A DNA stretch of 40,243 bases, from contig NZ_SPHL01000011.1 of NCBI RefSeq assembly GCF_005844425.1, positions 1 through 40,243 on the forward strand, given 5' to 3'. This DNA comes from Anaerofustis stercorihominis (GTDB lineage: Bacteria; Bacillota; Clostridia; Eubacteriales; Anaerofustaceae). Positions 1 through 8,880 of this stretch are shown in pieces; the stretch's first letter is position 1; each line of letters begins with the position of its first letter. Made by a program: the position numbers and the translations under genes. The notes under the pieces are model-generated. The model made no database searches, was not told the origin of the DNA, and saw nothing but the letters and a program-made list of their open reading frames with translations.

Positions 1-2
1 TA

Positions 3-1028
3 ATAAAAGGATTCGATTTAATCACATTTAACAGTATTATGGTTGAGTTTTTTCTTTTGGTTATATTTTTTAGAGGTATTAATTTTAATGGTAATAATCC
101 AAAGAAAATACTATATCCATGTATGGTAATCATTACTGTTGTATGTGTATTTTTTGTTTTAAGGGCATTTTATTATATTGTGATTGGAAATAGCTTATTT
201 GATGCACTTTTAAAATCCCTTACTTTTAATATATCAGGAAGTGTTTTTGATGTTAATCCGAATGATCCGGGTATACTAGTTATGTTTGTATGTGCCTTTT
301 TACTTTCTTTTGTAGAGAAAAAGAATATATATATATATTTATTTTTAACATCACTTGTTGCATATTTACTTCTTTGTGGATGTAGAAGTGCATGTGTTGG
401 AATAATTGCTGTTTTAATATCTATGTTTATTTATAAAAAATATAAAAATATTAATTGCAATAAAATAATGCTTTCAATGCTGATATTTTCATTTATATAT
501 TTAATGAGCTTGTTTACCTGCACTATGATAAATAAGGACACAATTGTTTTTACACCTTTTGAAAAAAGCTGGAATCATTATAGCTCAACAAGGTATATGC
601 TTGATAAGTATACTATCTTATCTTTGGAAGATGATTTTCTTCTTGGGTTTGGTTCTTTTAAATATACGGGAGAAAAAAGATATGAATATTTAATGGAACA
701 TTTTCCTCAAGTTGTTGATGTTAGACTCGGAGCAGATGCAAACTATGCAAATAAATATAAAAGTTTAAATGCTCATAATGGATTTTTAGATTTTATTGCC
801 GGAAATGGTATAATATGTTTAGCATTGTTTTTATATTTTATTATAAGTAAAATAAAAAATATAGATGATAAAGTGTGCAGAAAATATTACTTACCGATTA
901 TTTTTATGATTGTTGTTTCAAATTTTGAAAATACAATTTTAAATATAATTCCATTTATGTTTTTCTTGATACTTTTATTTATATCATGTATGGAACATGA
1001 TAATTTGAATCTTGATAAATCAACTTAA
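3..1028 (+). CDS. O-antigen ligase/polymerase-like membrane protein (Wzy type), 5' partial
   Basis: This is a polytopic membrane protein of the Wzy_C/O-antigen ligase superfamily, which polymerises or transfers lipid-linked glycan repeats outside the membrane. The frame is open to the window edge, so the Met at base 39 is probably internal and the gene starts upstream. About 342 residues are visible against 400-450 for typical relatives. Seen: several hydrophobic helices rich in Phe, Ile and Leu, a loop with CGCRSAC that resembles the family's SRSA-type motif, and a long extracytoplasmic loop ending in AHNGFLDFIAGNGI, the typical Wzy_C His motif before a helix. It heads the visible part of the glycan operon and is 65 bases from the next gene. 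A second Wzy-like protein lies at 11175, so one may be a polymerase and the other a ligase. Family assignment is good; the exact reaction is not decidable. Confidence 0.75.
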   Translation: MKGFDLITFNSIMVEFFLLVIFFRGINFNGNNPKKILYPCMVIITVVCVFFVLRAFYYIVIGNSLFDALLKSLTFNISGSVFDVNPNDPGILVMFVCAFLLSFVEKKNIYIYLFLTSLVAYLLLCGCRSACVGIIAVLISMFIYKKYKNINCNKIMLSMLIFSFIYLMSLFTCTMINKDTIVFTPFEKSWNHYSSTRYMLDKYTILSLEDDFLLGFGSFKYTGEKRYEYLMEHFPQVVDVRLGADANYANKYKSLNAHNGFLDFIAGNGIICLALFLYFIISKIKNIDDKVCRKYYLPIIFMIVVSNFENTILNIIPFMFFLILLFISCMEHDNLNLDKST

Positions 1029-1093
1029 AAGGAAAATTTTAAGTGTAGAAAATAAAAAATTAAAATATATAATATTTTTAATAGGAGTTAAAA

Positions 1094-2245
1094 ATGGGAA
1101 ATAATGAAAGAATTTTTTTAGCATCTCCTCATATGAGTGATGAAGGATATGAACAAGAATACATTAAAGAGGCTTTTGATACAAACTGGATAGCTCCTCT
1201 TGGTGCAAATGTAAATAACTTTGAAAAAGAAATATGTGATTACACAGGTGCAAAAGATGCAGCTGCTTTAGTTAGCGGAACATCTGCAATTCATCTTGCA
1301 ATTAAACTTTTAAACATTGGTAAAGATGATATTGTATTTTGTCAAAGTCTTACTTTCTCAGCAAGTGCTAATCCAATAATTTATGAAAATGCAACACCTG
1401 TTTTTATAGACAGTGATTTTGAAACATGGAATATGAGTCCAAAAGCACTAAGGGAAGCTTTTGAAAAATATAAAGAACAAGGAATAAAACCAAAAGCTGT
1501 TATAGTTGTTCATCTTTATGGTATTTGTGCTAATTTAGATGAAATAGTATCAATTTGTAAAGAATATGATGTGCCTTTGGTTGAAGATGCTGCTGAAAGT
1601 TTAGGAAGTATTTATAAAGGTCAAATGACAGGAACTTTTGGTGATTATGGAATACTTTCTTTTAACGGAAATAAAATCATAACATCTTCAGGTGGAGGTA
1701 TGCTTCTTGTAAATACTCCTGATAGCAGTGAAAAAGCAGCAAGAGCAAGATTTTTATCGACACAAGCAAGAGAAAATAAAAGATATTATTATCATAAAGA
1801 AGCAGGATATAACTACAGAATGAGTAATATTGTTGCCGGTATTGGAAGAGGTCAGCTTAAGGTATTAGATAAAAGAGTTGAACAAAAAAGAGAAATATAT
1901 TTCCATTATAAAGATGCTTTCAAAGATATTAAAGAAATAAAAATGATGCCTATTGATGACGAAAATACAAGATGTAACTGCTGGTTATCTTCAATACTTA
2001 TTGATGAAAAATCAAAAGTTAAACCTCTTGATATTATTTTAAAATTGGAAGAAAACAATATAGAAGCAAGACATATTTGGAATCCAATGCATAAACAACC
2101 ATTCTTTGAAAAATATGATTATATTGATAACGGAGGAGTAGGAGAGTATATCTTTAATAACGGTGTATGTCTTCCATCTGATACAAAAATGACGAAAGAA
2201 GATATGCAAAGAGTAAGCGACATAATAAAGACTCTTTTTGAATAA
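1094..2245 (+). CDS. pglE: PglE-like UDP-sugar 4-aminotransferase (DegT/DnrJ/EryC1 family)
   Basis: PLP-dependent aminotransferase of fold type I, 383 aa, full length for the family. It is predicted to aminate a UDP-4-keto-6-deoxy-GlcNAc at C4 with glutamate as donor, the middle step to UDP-bacillosamine. Seen: NWIAPLG near residue 31, which is characteristic of PglE-type enzymes, VEDAAES with Asp165 for the pyridine nitrogen, and SFNGNKIITSSGGG with Lys194 as the Schiff-base lysine. The ATG follows AGGAG by about 7 bases. It is 2 bases from a PglC-like transferase, which is followed by a PglD-like acetyltransferase; this order supports the bacillosamine assignment. The PglF 4,6-dehydratase is not in the window. 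Another 4-amino sugar (for example a perosamine type) is possible but less likely given the neighbours. Confidence 0.85.
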   Translation: MGNNERIFLASPHMSDEGYEQEYIKEAFDTNWIAPLGANVNNFEKEICDYTGAKDAAALVSGTSAIHLAIKLLNIGKDDIVFCQSLTFSASANPIIYENATPVFIDSDFETWNMSPKALREAFEKYKEQGIKPKAVIVVHLYGICANLDEIVSICKEYDVPLVEDAAESLGSIYKGQMTGTFGDYGILSFNGNKIITSSGGGMLLVNTPDSSEKAARARFLSTQARENKRYYYHKEAGYNYRMSNIVAGIGRGQLKVLDKRVEQKREIYFHYKDAFKDIKEIKMMPIDDENTRCNCWLSSILIDEKSKVKPLDIILKLEENNIEARHIWNPMHKQPFFEKYDYIDNGGVGEYIFNNGVCLPSDTKMTKEDMQRVSDIIKTLFE

Positions 2246-2247
2246 TT

Positions 2248-2889
2248 ATGATTAGAAAAAGAACCTTTTACGACAAGTACATAAAAAGAATTATAGATTT
2301 TTTACTTTCTTTAATCGGGATAATTATTTTAAGTCCTGTTTTATTGATTGTTTCTATTATGGTAAGAACAAAATTAGGTTCTCCTATTTTATTTAAACAG
2401 GAAAGACCTGGGTTAAATGGTAAAATTTTTAAAATGTATAAATTTAGAACTATGACAAATGAGACTGATGAAAACGGAGAGCTTCTTCCTGATGAAGTTA
2501 GGCTTACAAAATTCGGTCAATTCCTTAGATCATCAAGTCTTGATGAACTTCCGGAAATGTTTAATATATTAAAAGGTGATATGAGTATTGTAGGTCCAAG
2601 ACCTCTTTTAGTAAAATATCTTCCTTTATATAGTGAAAGACAATCTCACAGACATGATGTAAGACCGGGGCTTACAGGTTATGCACAGGTTAATGGCAGA
2701 AATGCGATAAGCTGGGAAGAAAAGTTTGAACTTGATATATTTTATGTAAACAATTCTTCTTTTATGGTGGATTTAATGATATTCTTTAAAACCATTAAAA
2801 AGGTTTTTGACAGAGAAGGAATAAGCAGTGATACTTCTGTAACAATGGAAGAATTTAAAGGTTCAAGAGAAGCTGAAGAGGTTGTATAA
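2248..2889 (+). CDS. pglC: PglC-like monotopic phosphoglycosyl transferase (initiating enzyme)
   Basis: This enzyme moves a sugar phosphate from a UDP-sugar to undecaprenyl phosphate and so starts glycan assembly on the inner face of the membrane. At 213 aa it is the minimal PglC form without the long multi-helix N terminus of WbaP. Seen: one N-terminal hydrophobic segment (about 16-38) containing Ser-Pro at 29-30, as in the re-entrant helix of this family; KFRTMT near 65; the catalytic Asp-Glu pair at 99-100 in SSLDELPE; VGPRPL near 115; and RPGLTGYAQVNG near 139. The gene is 2 bases after the aminotransferase and overlaps the next gene by 1 base. The likely substrate is UDP-di-N-acetylbacillosamine, inferred from the neighbours. 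Confidence 0.9.
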   Translation: MIRKRTFYDKYIKRIIDFLLSLIGIIILSPVLLIVSIMVRTKLGSPILFKQERPGLNGKIFKMYKFRTMTNETDENGELLPDEVRLTKFGQFLRSSSLDELPEMFNILKGDMSIVGPRPLLVKYLPLYSERQSHRHDVRPGLTGYAQVNGRNAISWEEKFELDIFYVNNSSFMVDLMIFFKTIKKVFDREGISSDTSVTMEEFKGSREAEEVV

Positions 2890-3515
2890 TGAATAAAGTT
2901 GTTGTAATAGGCGGCGGTGGACATGCTAAGGTTGTTATTGACATTATAAAGAAAAACGGTTATAAAGATGATGAAATAGCTGTTTTAGATGATAATTTGA
3001 ATATAGGAACAAAAATTCTAAATGTAGAAGTAAGGGGAAAAGTTAAAGATTGTATTCAATTTCCCAAAGATACAAAGTTTATTATTGCAATTGGAAATAA
3101 TAAAGTAAGAGAAAAAATAGCAAATGAATATAAATTTAACTATACATCATTTATTCATCCCAAAAGTATAATCGCTGAAGATGTAAAGATAGGTGATGGT
3201 TGTGTAGTAATGGCAGGAGCAGTAATAAACAGTGGTAGTGTAATATCAGATCATGTTATTGTTAATACATCAGTTTCAATAGACCATGACAGCAAAATTG
3301 ATGATTTTGCTCATCTTTCTCCCGGAGTTCATATGGGAGGAACTGTTAAAATAGGTAAAAGAAGCTGGATTGGTGTAGGAAGCAGTGTAAAAAACAATAT
3401 TACAATATGCGAAGATGTTACTGTTGGTGTAGGCAGTGTCGTAGTTAAAGATATAAAAGAAAAAGGTGTTTATATCGGCTGTCCTACTAAAAAATTAAAC
3501 AAGTGTATGGAGTAA
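2889..3515 (+). CDS. pglD: PglD-like sugar O/N-acetyltransferase (NeuD family, left-handed beta helix)
   Basis: Acetyl-CoA-dependent acetyltransferase of the NeuD/PglD family, 208 aa, predicted to N-acetylate the 4-amino group made by the upstream aminotransferase. Seen: an N-terminal Rossmann-like half with VVVIGGGGHAKVV at 4-16 for UDP-sugar binding, then hexapeptide repeats from about 95 to 195. His133 in SIDHDSKI matches the catalytic His of PglD, and GCPTKKL near the C terminus is typical. The start ATG overlaps the stop of the PglC-like gene (TAATG), which implies translational coupling. A sialic-acid type NeuD is unlikely because no neuA, neuB or neuC homologue is present here. Confidence 0.85.
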   Translation: MNKVVVIGGGGHAKVVIDIIKKNGYKDDEIAVLDDNLNIGTKILNVEVRGKVKDCIQFPKDTKFIIAIGNNKVREKIANEYKFNYTSFIHPKSIIAEDVKIGDGCVVMAGAVINSGSVISDHVIVNTSVSIDHDSKIDDFAHLSPGVHMGGTVKIGKRSWIGVGSSVKNNITICEDVTVGVGSVVVKDIKEKGVYIGCPTKKLNKCME

Positions 3516-3518
3516 TAA

Positions 3519-4772
3519 ATGAAGATTTGGATTTTAAACCATTATGCTACAAATATGTATTTTGACGGACTTGGCAGACATCAAAGTTTTGCAAAATACT
3601 TAATAAAAAAAGGACATGAAGTAAAAATATTTTGTGCCAGTACGGTTCATAACAGCGATGAAGTTGTTGATCTTGGTGGCAGACAATATATTGAAAAAAA
3701 AGGTATGGATAATGTTCCTTACATTTTTGTAGATACATCTATATATAAAGGTAACGGTGTTTCAAGAATAAAAAATATGTATTCTTATTACAAAAATGTA
3801 AAAAAAGTTGTAAGTGAATATATACAAAAAGAAGGAAAACCTGATGTAATATATGCTTCGTCTGTTCATCCTCTTGCACTTGTTGCTGGAATAAAATTAA
3901 AGAAAAAATTTAATATACCATGTATAAATGAAATAAGAGATCTTTGGCCCGAAAGTCTTATAGAATATGGTATAATAAATAGAAATAGTTTTATTGCAAA
4001 GATTCTTTATAAAGGTGAAAAATGGATTTATAAAAAATCTGATGCAGTACTTTTTACAATTCCCGGTGGAGAAAAATATATTGTTGACAGAAACTGGATA
4101 TTAGATATTCCGTTAAGTAAAATATTTTATATAAATAACGGCGTTGATCTTGAAGAATTTGAATATAATAAACAAACTTATCAGTTAGATGATGAGGATT
4201 TAGAAAATGATCAAATATTTAAAATCGTATATGCAGGTTCAATCAGAGATGTAAACAATGTTGATGAAATATTGTCAATGGCAGATATCTATAAAGAAAA
4301 GGGAATAAACAATATTAAATTTATAATTTACGGAGACGGTCCAAGAAAAGAACCGCTTGAAAATTTAGCTTTAAAATTAAGACTTGACAATGTTGTATTT
4401 AAAGGAAGAGTAGAAAAGAAATATATTCCATTTATTCTTTCAAAAAGTAATCTTAATTTAATAAGCGGTATTTCCGGTAATATAGGTGCTTATGGCGTAA
4501 GTTGGAATAAACTTTTTGAATACATGGCAAGCGGTAAACCTATATGTGCAAATTATAATCTTGGAGATTTTAATTTAATAGAGGATAATAAAGTAGGAAT
4601 TTGTAAGAAGTATACTGATTTAAAACAGTACTGTGACGATATAGAAAAAATTGTTTTAGATAATGAAAATTATAATGAACTTTGTGAAAATGCGAAAAAC
4701 GCAAGCATTGAGTTTAGTTTTGATAAATTAACCGATAAATTAATTGATGTGATAAATTATATTATTAAGTAA
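3519..4772 (+). CDS. Glycosyltransferase, GT-B fold, GT4-like
   Basis: Retaining-type GT-B glycosyltransferase of 417 aa, related to the WbuB/PglA-like group of family GT4 enzymes. It probably adds a sugar to the undecaprenyl-linked acceptor at the cytoplasmic face. Seen: N-terminal LNHYATNMYFDGLGRH typical of WbuB-like proteins, EIRDLWPES near 147, which is common in this subgroup, a C-terminal Rossmann half starting at KIVYAGSIRDVNN near 235, YGDGPRKEPLE near 274, and KLFEYMASGKP near 333 in place of the E-x7-E nucleotide-sugar motif. No transmembrane segment stands out. It is 3 bases after the acetyltransferase gene and ahead of the WbpA-like gene. Its position makes it a candidate for the second sugar, but donor and acceptor cannot be read from sequence. 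Confidence 0.8.
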   Translation: MKIWILNHYATNMYFDGLGRHQSFAKYLIKKGHEVKIFCASTVHNSDEVVDLGGRQYIEKKGMDNVPYIFVDTSIYKGNGVSRIKNMYSYYKNVKKVVSEYIQKEGKPDVIYASSVHPLALVAGIKLKKKFNIPCINEIRDLWPESLIEYGIINRNSFIAKILYKGEKWIYKKSDAVLFTIPGGEKYIVDRNWILDIPLSKIFYINNGVDLEEFEYNKQTYQLDDEDLENDQIFKIVYAGSIRDVNNVDEILSMADIYKEKGINNIKFIIYGDGPRKEPLENLALKLRLDNVVFKGRVEKKYIPFILSKSNLNLISGISGNIGAYGVSWNKLFEYMASGKPICANYNLGDFNLIEDNKVGICKKYTDLKQYCDDIEKIVLDNENYNELCENAKNASIEFSFDKLTDKLIDVINYIIK

Positions 4773-4787
4773 AGTAGGGTGAAACGT

Positions 4788-6101
4788 ATGAAAAATGAAC
4801 TTTTAAAGAAAATTGAAAACAAAGAAATAGTTGTAGGTGTTGTAGGTCTTGGATATGTAGGTCTTCCTCTTGCAGTTGAAAAGGCAAAAGCAGGATATAA
4901 AACAATAGGTTTTGACGTTCAAGCAAGCAAAGTACAAATGGTAAATGAAGCAAAAAACTATATTGGAGATGTTGTTGACAGCGATTTAAAAGAGCTTGTT
5001 GAATCTAAGATGTTATCTGCAACAACTGATTTTAGTTTTGTAAAAGATGTTGATTTTATTGCGATTTGTGTTCCAACACCTCTTGATAAACATCAACAAC
5101 CTGATATTTCTTATGTAAAGAATTCAAGCATAGAAATAGCAAAATATTTAACAAAAGGTACAATGGTTGTATTGGAATCAACAACTTATCCTGGTACAAC
5201 AGAAGAGCTTATTAAACCAATTTTGGAAGAAGGTTCCGGATTAAAATGCGGAGAAGATTTTTATTTAGGTTTCTCTCCTGAAAGAGTTGACCCAGGTAAC
5301 TTAATATATAAAACAAAGAATACACCTAAAGTTGTTGGAGCAATAGGTGAAGATGCAACAGAAGTAATTGCAAAAATGTATAGTTCAGTTTTAGAAGGTG
5401 ATATTTATACAGTTTCATCTCCTGCTGTTGCAGAAATGGAAAAGATTCTTGAAAACACATATAGAAACATTAATATCGGTTTGGTAAACGAACTTGCAAT
5501 GCTTTGTCATGAAATGGGAATAAGCTTATGGGAAGTAGTTGATGCTGCAAAAACAAAACCATATGGTTTCCAAGCTTTTTATCCAGGTCCAGGTCTTGGT
5601 GGACATTGTATTCCTCTTGATCCATATTATTTATCATGGAAAGCAAGAGAATATGGTTTTCATACATCAATGATTGAAAGTTCAATGATGATTAATGATA
5701 AAATGCCTGAATACTGTGTAGAAAGAGCAATGAAAATATTAAATAAACATGGAAAAGCTTTAAGCAAATCAAATGTACTTGTTCTTGGGGTTGCTTATAA
5801 ACAAGATATTGACGATTACAGAGAATCTCCGGCAATAGATGTAATTGAAATACTTGAACAAAACGGTGCTAATACTGAGTTTTATGATCCATATATAAGT
5901 GAATACAAACACGAAGGAAAAGTAAAAAAAGGTATTGAAAAAATTGACGGAGAAATTATTTCTTCATATGATTTAATAGTAATAACTGCATCTCATAGCA
6001 ATGTTGATTATGAAATGGTAAGTAAAAATGCTAAGGCAATTTTTGATACAAAAAATGCCATGAAAGAAATTGAAAACAGAGATAATATTGAAGTTTTATA
6101 A
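4788..6101 (+). CDS. wbpA: UDP-N-acetyl-D-glucosamine 6-dehydrogenase (WbpA-like)
   Basis: NAD-dependent nucleotide-sugar dehydrogenase that oxidises C6 of UDP-GlcNAc to UDP-GlcNAcA in two steps. I start at 4788, because AGGGTG lies 6 bases before this ATG; a GTG at 4779 is in frame but has no room for a binding site. The protein is then 437 aa, normal for the family. Seen: GLGYVGLPLA at 20-29 (NAD site), SPERVDPGN at 163-171, typical of the GlcNAc-type enzymes, the central helix around NTYRNINIGLVNEL, and the catalytic Cys274 in LGGHCIPLDPYYL. The C-terminal domain has YKQDIDDYRESP. Together with the WbpB, WbpD and WbpE homologues that follow, it completes the route to UDP-2,3-diacetamido-2,3-dideoxyglucuronic acid. 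A UDP-ManNAc dehydrogenase (WecC) is the alternative. Confidence 0.9.
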   Translation: MKNELLKKIENKEIVVGVVGLGYVGLPLAVEKAKAGYKTIGFDVQASKVQMVNEAKNYIGDVVDSDLKELVESKMLSATTDFSFVKDVDFIAICVPTPLDKHQQPDISYVKNSSIEIAKYLTKGTMVVLESTTYPGTTEELIKPILEEGSGLKCGEDFYLGFSPERVDPGNLIYKTKNTPKVVGAIGEDATEVIAKMYSSVLEGDIYTVSSPAVAEMEKILENTYRNINIGLVNELAMLCHEMGISLWEVVDAAKTKPYGFQAFYPGPGLGGHCIPLDPYYLSWKAREYGFHTSMIESSMMINDKMPEYCVERAMKILNKHGKALSKSNVLVLGVAYKQDIDDYRESPAIDVIEILEQNGANTEFYDPYISEYKHEGKVKKGIEKIDGEIISSYDLIVITASHSNVDYEMVSKNAKAIFDTKNAMKEIENRDNIEVL

Positions 6102-6115
6102 TTAGGAGAATGAAA

Positions 6116-7189
6116 ATGAAATATGCATTAATTGGTTGTGGAAGAATATCAACAAATCATATAAAAGCAGCCGTAAACAATAAATTGGAAATTGTCGCTG
6201 TTTGCGATATTTTAGATGAAAGAATGGAAGAGCTTCTTTCTAAACATGATTTACAAAATGATGAAAGTATAAAAAGATACAATGATTATAAGGTTATGGT
6301 TGAAGAAGTTAAACCTGAGCTTGTTAGTATTGCAACAGAAAGTGGTTCTCATGCTGAAATAGCTTTATATTTAATAGATAAAGGAATAAACGTAATAATT
6401 GAAAAACCTATGGCGATGAGCATTAAAGATGCTGATGAAATAATAAAAAGATCAGAAGAAAAAGGTGTAAAAGTATCTGCTTGTCATCAAAACAGATTTA
6501 ATATTGCAGTTCAAGAAATGAGAAAGGCTCTTGAAAGCGGAAGATTCGGTAAACTTTCTCATGGTTCAATTCATGTTAGATGGAACAGAAATAAAAATTA
6601 TTATGAACAAGCACTATGGAGAGGAACATGGAAAGAAGACGGCGGAGCCTTAATGAATCAATGTATTCATGGAATTGACTTGCTTAGATGGATGATGGGA
6701 GATGAAATCGAAGAAGTTTACGGAGTTACAAAACAACAATTTCATGACTATCTTGAAGCCGAAGATGTTGGAATGGCTGTAGTGAAATTTAAAAATGGTG
6801 CAGTTGGAACAATAGAAGGAACAACAAATGTATATCCTAAAAATCTTGAAGAAACTTTATATTTATTCGGAGAAAAAGGAACTGTTAAACTTGGCGGAAA
6901 ATCTACAAACAATATTGATGTTTGGGATTTTGCAGATGAAACAGATGAAGACAATAAAAATAAAGGTCTTGAAGAACAAACAAGTAATGTTTACGGAAAC
7001 GGGCATACATCTTTATTCAGAGATGTTATAGAAGCAATTGAACAAGACAGAAAACCTTATGTTGATGCAGTTGCAGGAAGAAATGCTCTTGAACTTGTTT
7101 TAAGTATATATAAATCACAAAAAGAAGGTAAAGCCGTAAAACTTCCTTTAGATGATTTTGCAAGTACTGATATGAAAGGTGAATTTTAA
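6116..7189 (+). CDS. wbpB: UDP-GlcNAcA 3-dehydrogenase-like oxidoreductase (WbpB; Gfo/Idh/MocA family)
   Basis: Gfo/Idh/MocA-family NAD(P)-dependent oxidoreductase, 357 aa from the chosen start. It is predicted to oxidise the 3-hydroxyl of UDP-GlcNAcA to the 3-keto sugar, the substrate of the WbpE-type aminotransferase. I use the ATG at 6116 because AGGAG sits 7 bases before it; the earlier ATG at 6110 is only 1 base from that site. Seen: ALIGCGRIS at the N terminus for the nucleotide, EKPMA at 96-100 with the family lysine, HQNRF near 124, and NQCIHGIDLLRWMMG near 181, with the substrate-side His185. Its 3' end overlaps the WbpD-like gene by 1 base. Specificity is inferred from the conserved WbpA/B/D/E company. 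Confidence 0.87.
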   Translation: MKYALIGCGRISTNHIKAAVNNKLEIVAVCDILDERMEELLSKHDLQNDESIKRYNDYKVMVEEVKPELVSIATESGSHAEIALYLIDKGINVIIEKPMAMSIKDADEIIKRSEEKGVKVSACHQNRFNIAVQEMRKALESGRFGKLSHGSIHVRWNRNKNYYEQALWRGTWKEDGGALMNQCIHGIDLLRWMMGDEIEEVYGVTKQQFHDYLEAEDVGMAVVKFKNGAVGTIEGTTNVYPKNLEETLYLFGEKGTVKLGGKSTNNIDVWDFADETDEDNKNKGLEEQTSNVYGNGHTSLFRDVIEAIEQDRKPYVDAVAGRNALELVLSIYKSQKEGKAVKLPLDDFASTDMKGEF

Positions 7190-7758
7190 TGAGTGAATAT
7201 TTCGTTCATGAATCCAGCTATATAGATGAAGATGTCATAATTGGTAAAAATACCAAGATATGGCATTTTTGTCATATTCAAAAGGGTGCAAGAATAGGTG
7301 ATAACTGTTCTTTCGGTCAAAATGTTAATGTATCAAATAACGTAAAAATAGGTAATGGTTGTAAAGTTCAAAACAATGTATCAATATACGAAGGTGTAGA
7401 ACTTAAAGATTATGTTTTTTGCGGCCCTTCAATGGTTTTTACAAATGATTTAACACCAAGAGCAAAATATCCAAAAGGACCGAGTGGTTATAAAAAAACA
7501 TTACTTGACACAGGCTGTAGTATAGGTGCAAATGCGACAATCGTTTGTGGAAATAAAATCGGTAAATGGGCAATGATTGCATCCGGTGCTGTTGTAACAA
7601 AAGATGTGCCAGATCATGCTCTTTATGCAGGTGTTCCTGCAAGACAAATTGGATATGTATGCGAATGTGGAAATGTACTAAATGAAGATTTGAAATGCAG
7701 TTGTGGAAGAGAGTATAGAAAAGAAAGTAATGGTCTTGTAAGGAGTAATAATGATTAA
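7189..7758 (+). CDS. wbpD: UDP-GlcNAc3NA N-acetyltransferase-like protein (WbpD)
   Basis: Left-handed beta-helix acetyltransferase of 189 aa, matching WbpD-type enzymes that N-acetylate the 3-amino group of UDP-GlcNAc(3NH2)A. Seen: hexapeptide repeats from about residue 15 to 150 (for example IGDNCSFGQNVNV and IGNGCKVQNNVSI), the conserved NDLTPRAKYP segment, VTKDVPDHALYAGVPARQIG, and a Cys-rich tail with four cysteines (CEC..C.C) that looks like a small metal-binding ribbon and is common in this subgroup. It begins 1 base inside the WbpB-like gene and ends 8 bases inside the next glycosyltransferase, so it lies in the middle of a tightly coupled operon. Confidence 0.87.
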   Translation: MSEYFVHESSYIDEDVIIGKNTKIWHFCHIQKGARIGDNCSFGQNVNVSNNVKIGNGCKVQNNVSIYEGVELKDYVFCGPSMVFTNDLTPRAKYPKGPSGYKKTLLDTGCSIGANATIVCGNKIGKWAMIASGAVVTKDVPDHALYAGVPARQIGYVCECGNVLNEDLKCSCGREYRKESNGLVRSNND

Positions 7759-8869
7759 GGTTTGTCATATGACCAGCGCACATAAACCTAATGATATTAG
7801 AATTTTTGAAAAAGAATGTGTTTCTTTGGCAAAAAAAGAAGAATACGATGTGTATCTGGTTGCAAAAGGTGAAAGTTATCAAAGTAAAAATGTAAATATT
7901 GTAGGAATAGGTGAAATAAATAGAGGCAGAATATCAAGAATGCTTTTTACAGCTAAGGATATTTATAAAAAAGCTCTTGAAGTAGATGCTGATATATATC
8001 ATTTTCATGACCCTGAGCTTCTTCCTTACGGTTTGAAATTAAAGAAAAAAGGTAAGAAGGTAATTTTTGACAGTCATGAAAATTACAGTGAACAAATAAA
8101 GGAAAAGTATTATATTCCAAAGATTTTAAGAGGATTTATTTCAAAAGTATTTAAAAGTTATGAAAGCAAAGTAACGAAAAAAATAGATGCTGTCATCTTT
8201 CCTTGTCCAATGTTTGGAAAGCATCCTTTTGAGGGTAGAAGTAAAAGATGTGTATATATAAATAATACTCCTATACTTGAAGAATTATATGATAAATATA
8301 ATGAAAAAGATAAAGATTATTCTAAACCTGTTGTATGTTATGCCGGAGGACTTAATGTAAACAGAGGAATAACAAAATTAATAGAAGGTAGCTATAAAGC
8401 CGATGCTAAATTAATTCTTGGAGGAAATTTTGTTCCTAACTCATATGGTGAAGAATTAAAGCAAAAGGAAGAATATAAATGTGTAGACTTTAGAGGATAT
8501 TTAAATAGAGATGAAGTATTGAATATGTATGAAGAATCTACAATTGGCGCAAATGTTCTTTTAAATATTGGGCAGTATTCTGTTCTTTCAAATTTATCTA
8601 CCAAGATATATGAATTTATGTCTATGGGGCTTCCTGTTATAAGTAATGATTATCCATACGCAAGAGAAGTAATGGAAGAATATAAATTTGGTTTGGTTGT
8701 TGATTCAAGTAATAGTGATGAAATTGCTAAAGCTATAACTTATTTAAGTAATAATCCCGATATTGCAAAACAAATGGGTGAAAACGGAAGAAAAGCAATT
8801 AAAGAACATTTTAATTGGAGTGTAGATGAAAAAGTTTTATATGATTTATATTTAGATATATTGAAATAG
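7751..8869 (+). CDS. Glycosyltransferase, GT-B fold, GT4-like
   Basis: Predicted cytoplasmic glycosyltransferase of 372 aa. Seen: N-terminal MIKVCHMTSAHKPNDIRIFEKEC, in which HxPxDxRIFxKE is the usual opening of one GT4 subgroup; HFHDPELLP near 83; FDSHENYSEQ near 104; the C-terminal domain from VVCYAGGLNVNRG near 194; and KIYEFMSMGLPVI near 282 in the nucleotide-sugar region. The ATG lies within the end of the WbpD-like gene and is preceded by AGGAG at 5 bases. It is sandwiched between wbpD and wbpE homologues, so the diacetamido uronic acid made by those enzymes is a plausible donor, though this is only an inference from position. Confidence 0.8.
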   Translation: MIKVCHMTSAHKPNDIRIFEKECVSLAKKEEYDVYLVAKGESYQSKNVNIVGIGEINRGRISRMLFTAKDIYKKALEVDADIYHFHDPELLPYGLKLKKKGKKVIFDSHENYSEQIKEKYYIPKILRGFISKVFKSYESKVTKKIDAVIFPCPMFGKHPFEGRSKRCVYINNTPILEELYDKYNEKDKDYSKPVVCYAGGLNVNRGITKLIEGSYKADAKLILGGNFVPNSYGEELKQKEEYKCVDFRGYLNRDEVLNMYEESTIGANVLLNIGQYSVLSNLSTKIYEFMSMGLPVISNDYPYAREVMEEYKFGLVVDSSNSDEIAKAITYLSNNPDIAKQMGENGRKAIKEHFNWSVDEKVLYDLYLDILK

Positions 8870-8880
8870 TGAGGATAGAT

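Noticed and set aside
1023-1044. Terminator after the left-edge Wzy gene (ACTTAAAA / TTTTAAGT)
   Set aside because: The stem is short, almost only A-T pairs, and no T run follows; the next gene appears to be in the same operon.
4779-4787. GTG start for the WbpA-like gene, and similar early starts at 6110, 8869, 12562, 16362, 18139, 20820, 29715 and 32890
   Set aside because: In each case the Shine-Dalgarno sequence lies within or too close to the longer start, and the next start has correct spacing and the usual family N terminus.
7439-7882. 147-residue open frame on the minus strand opposite wbpD and its neighbour
   Set aside because: It overlaps two well-supported genes, has low-complexity His/Phe/Leu-rich composition, and no ribosome binding site; it is a shadow frame.
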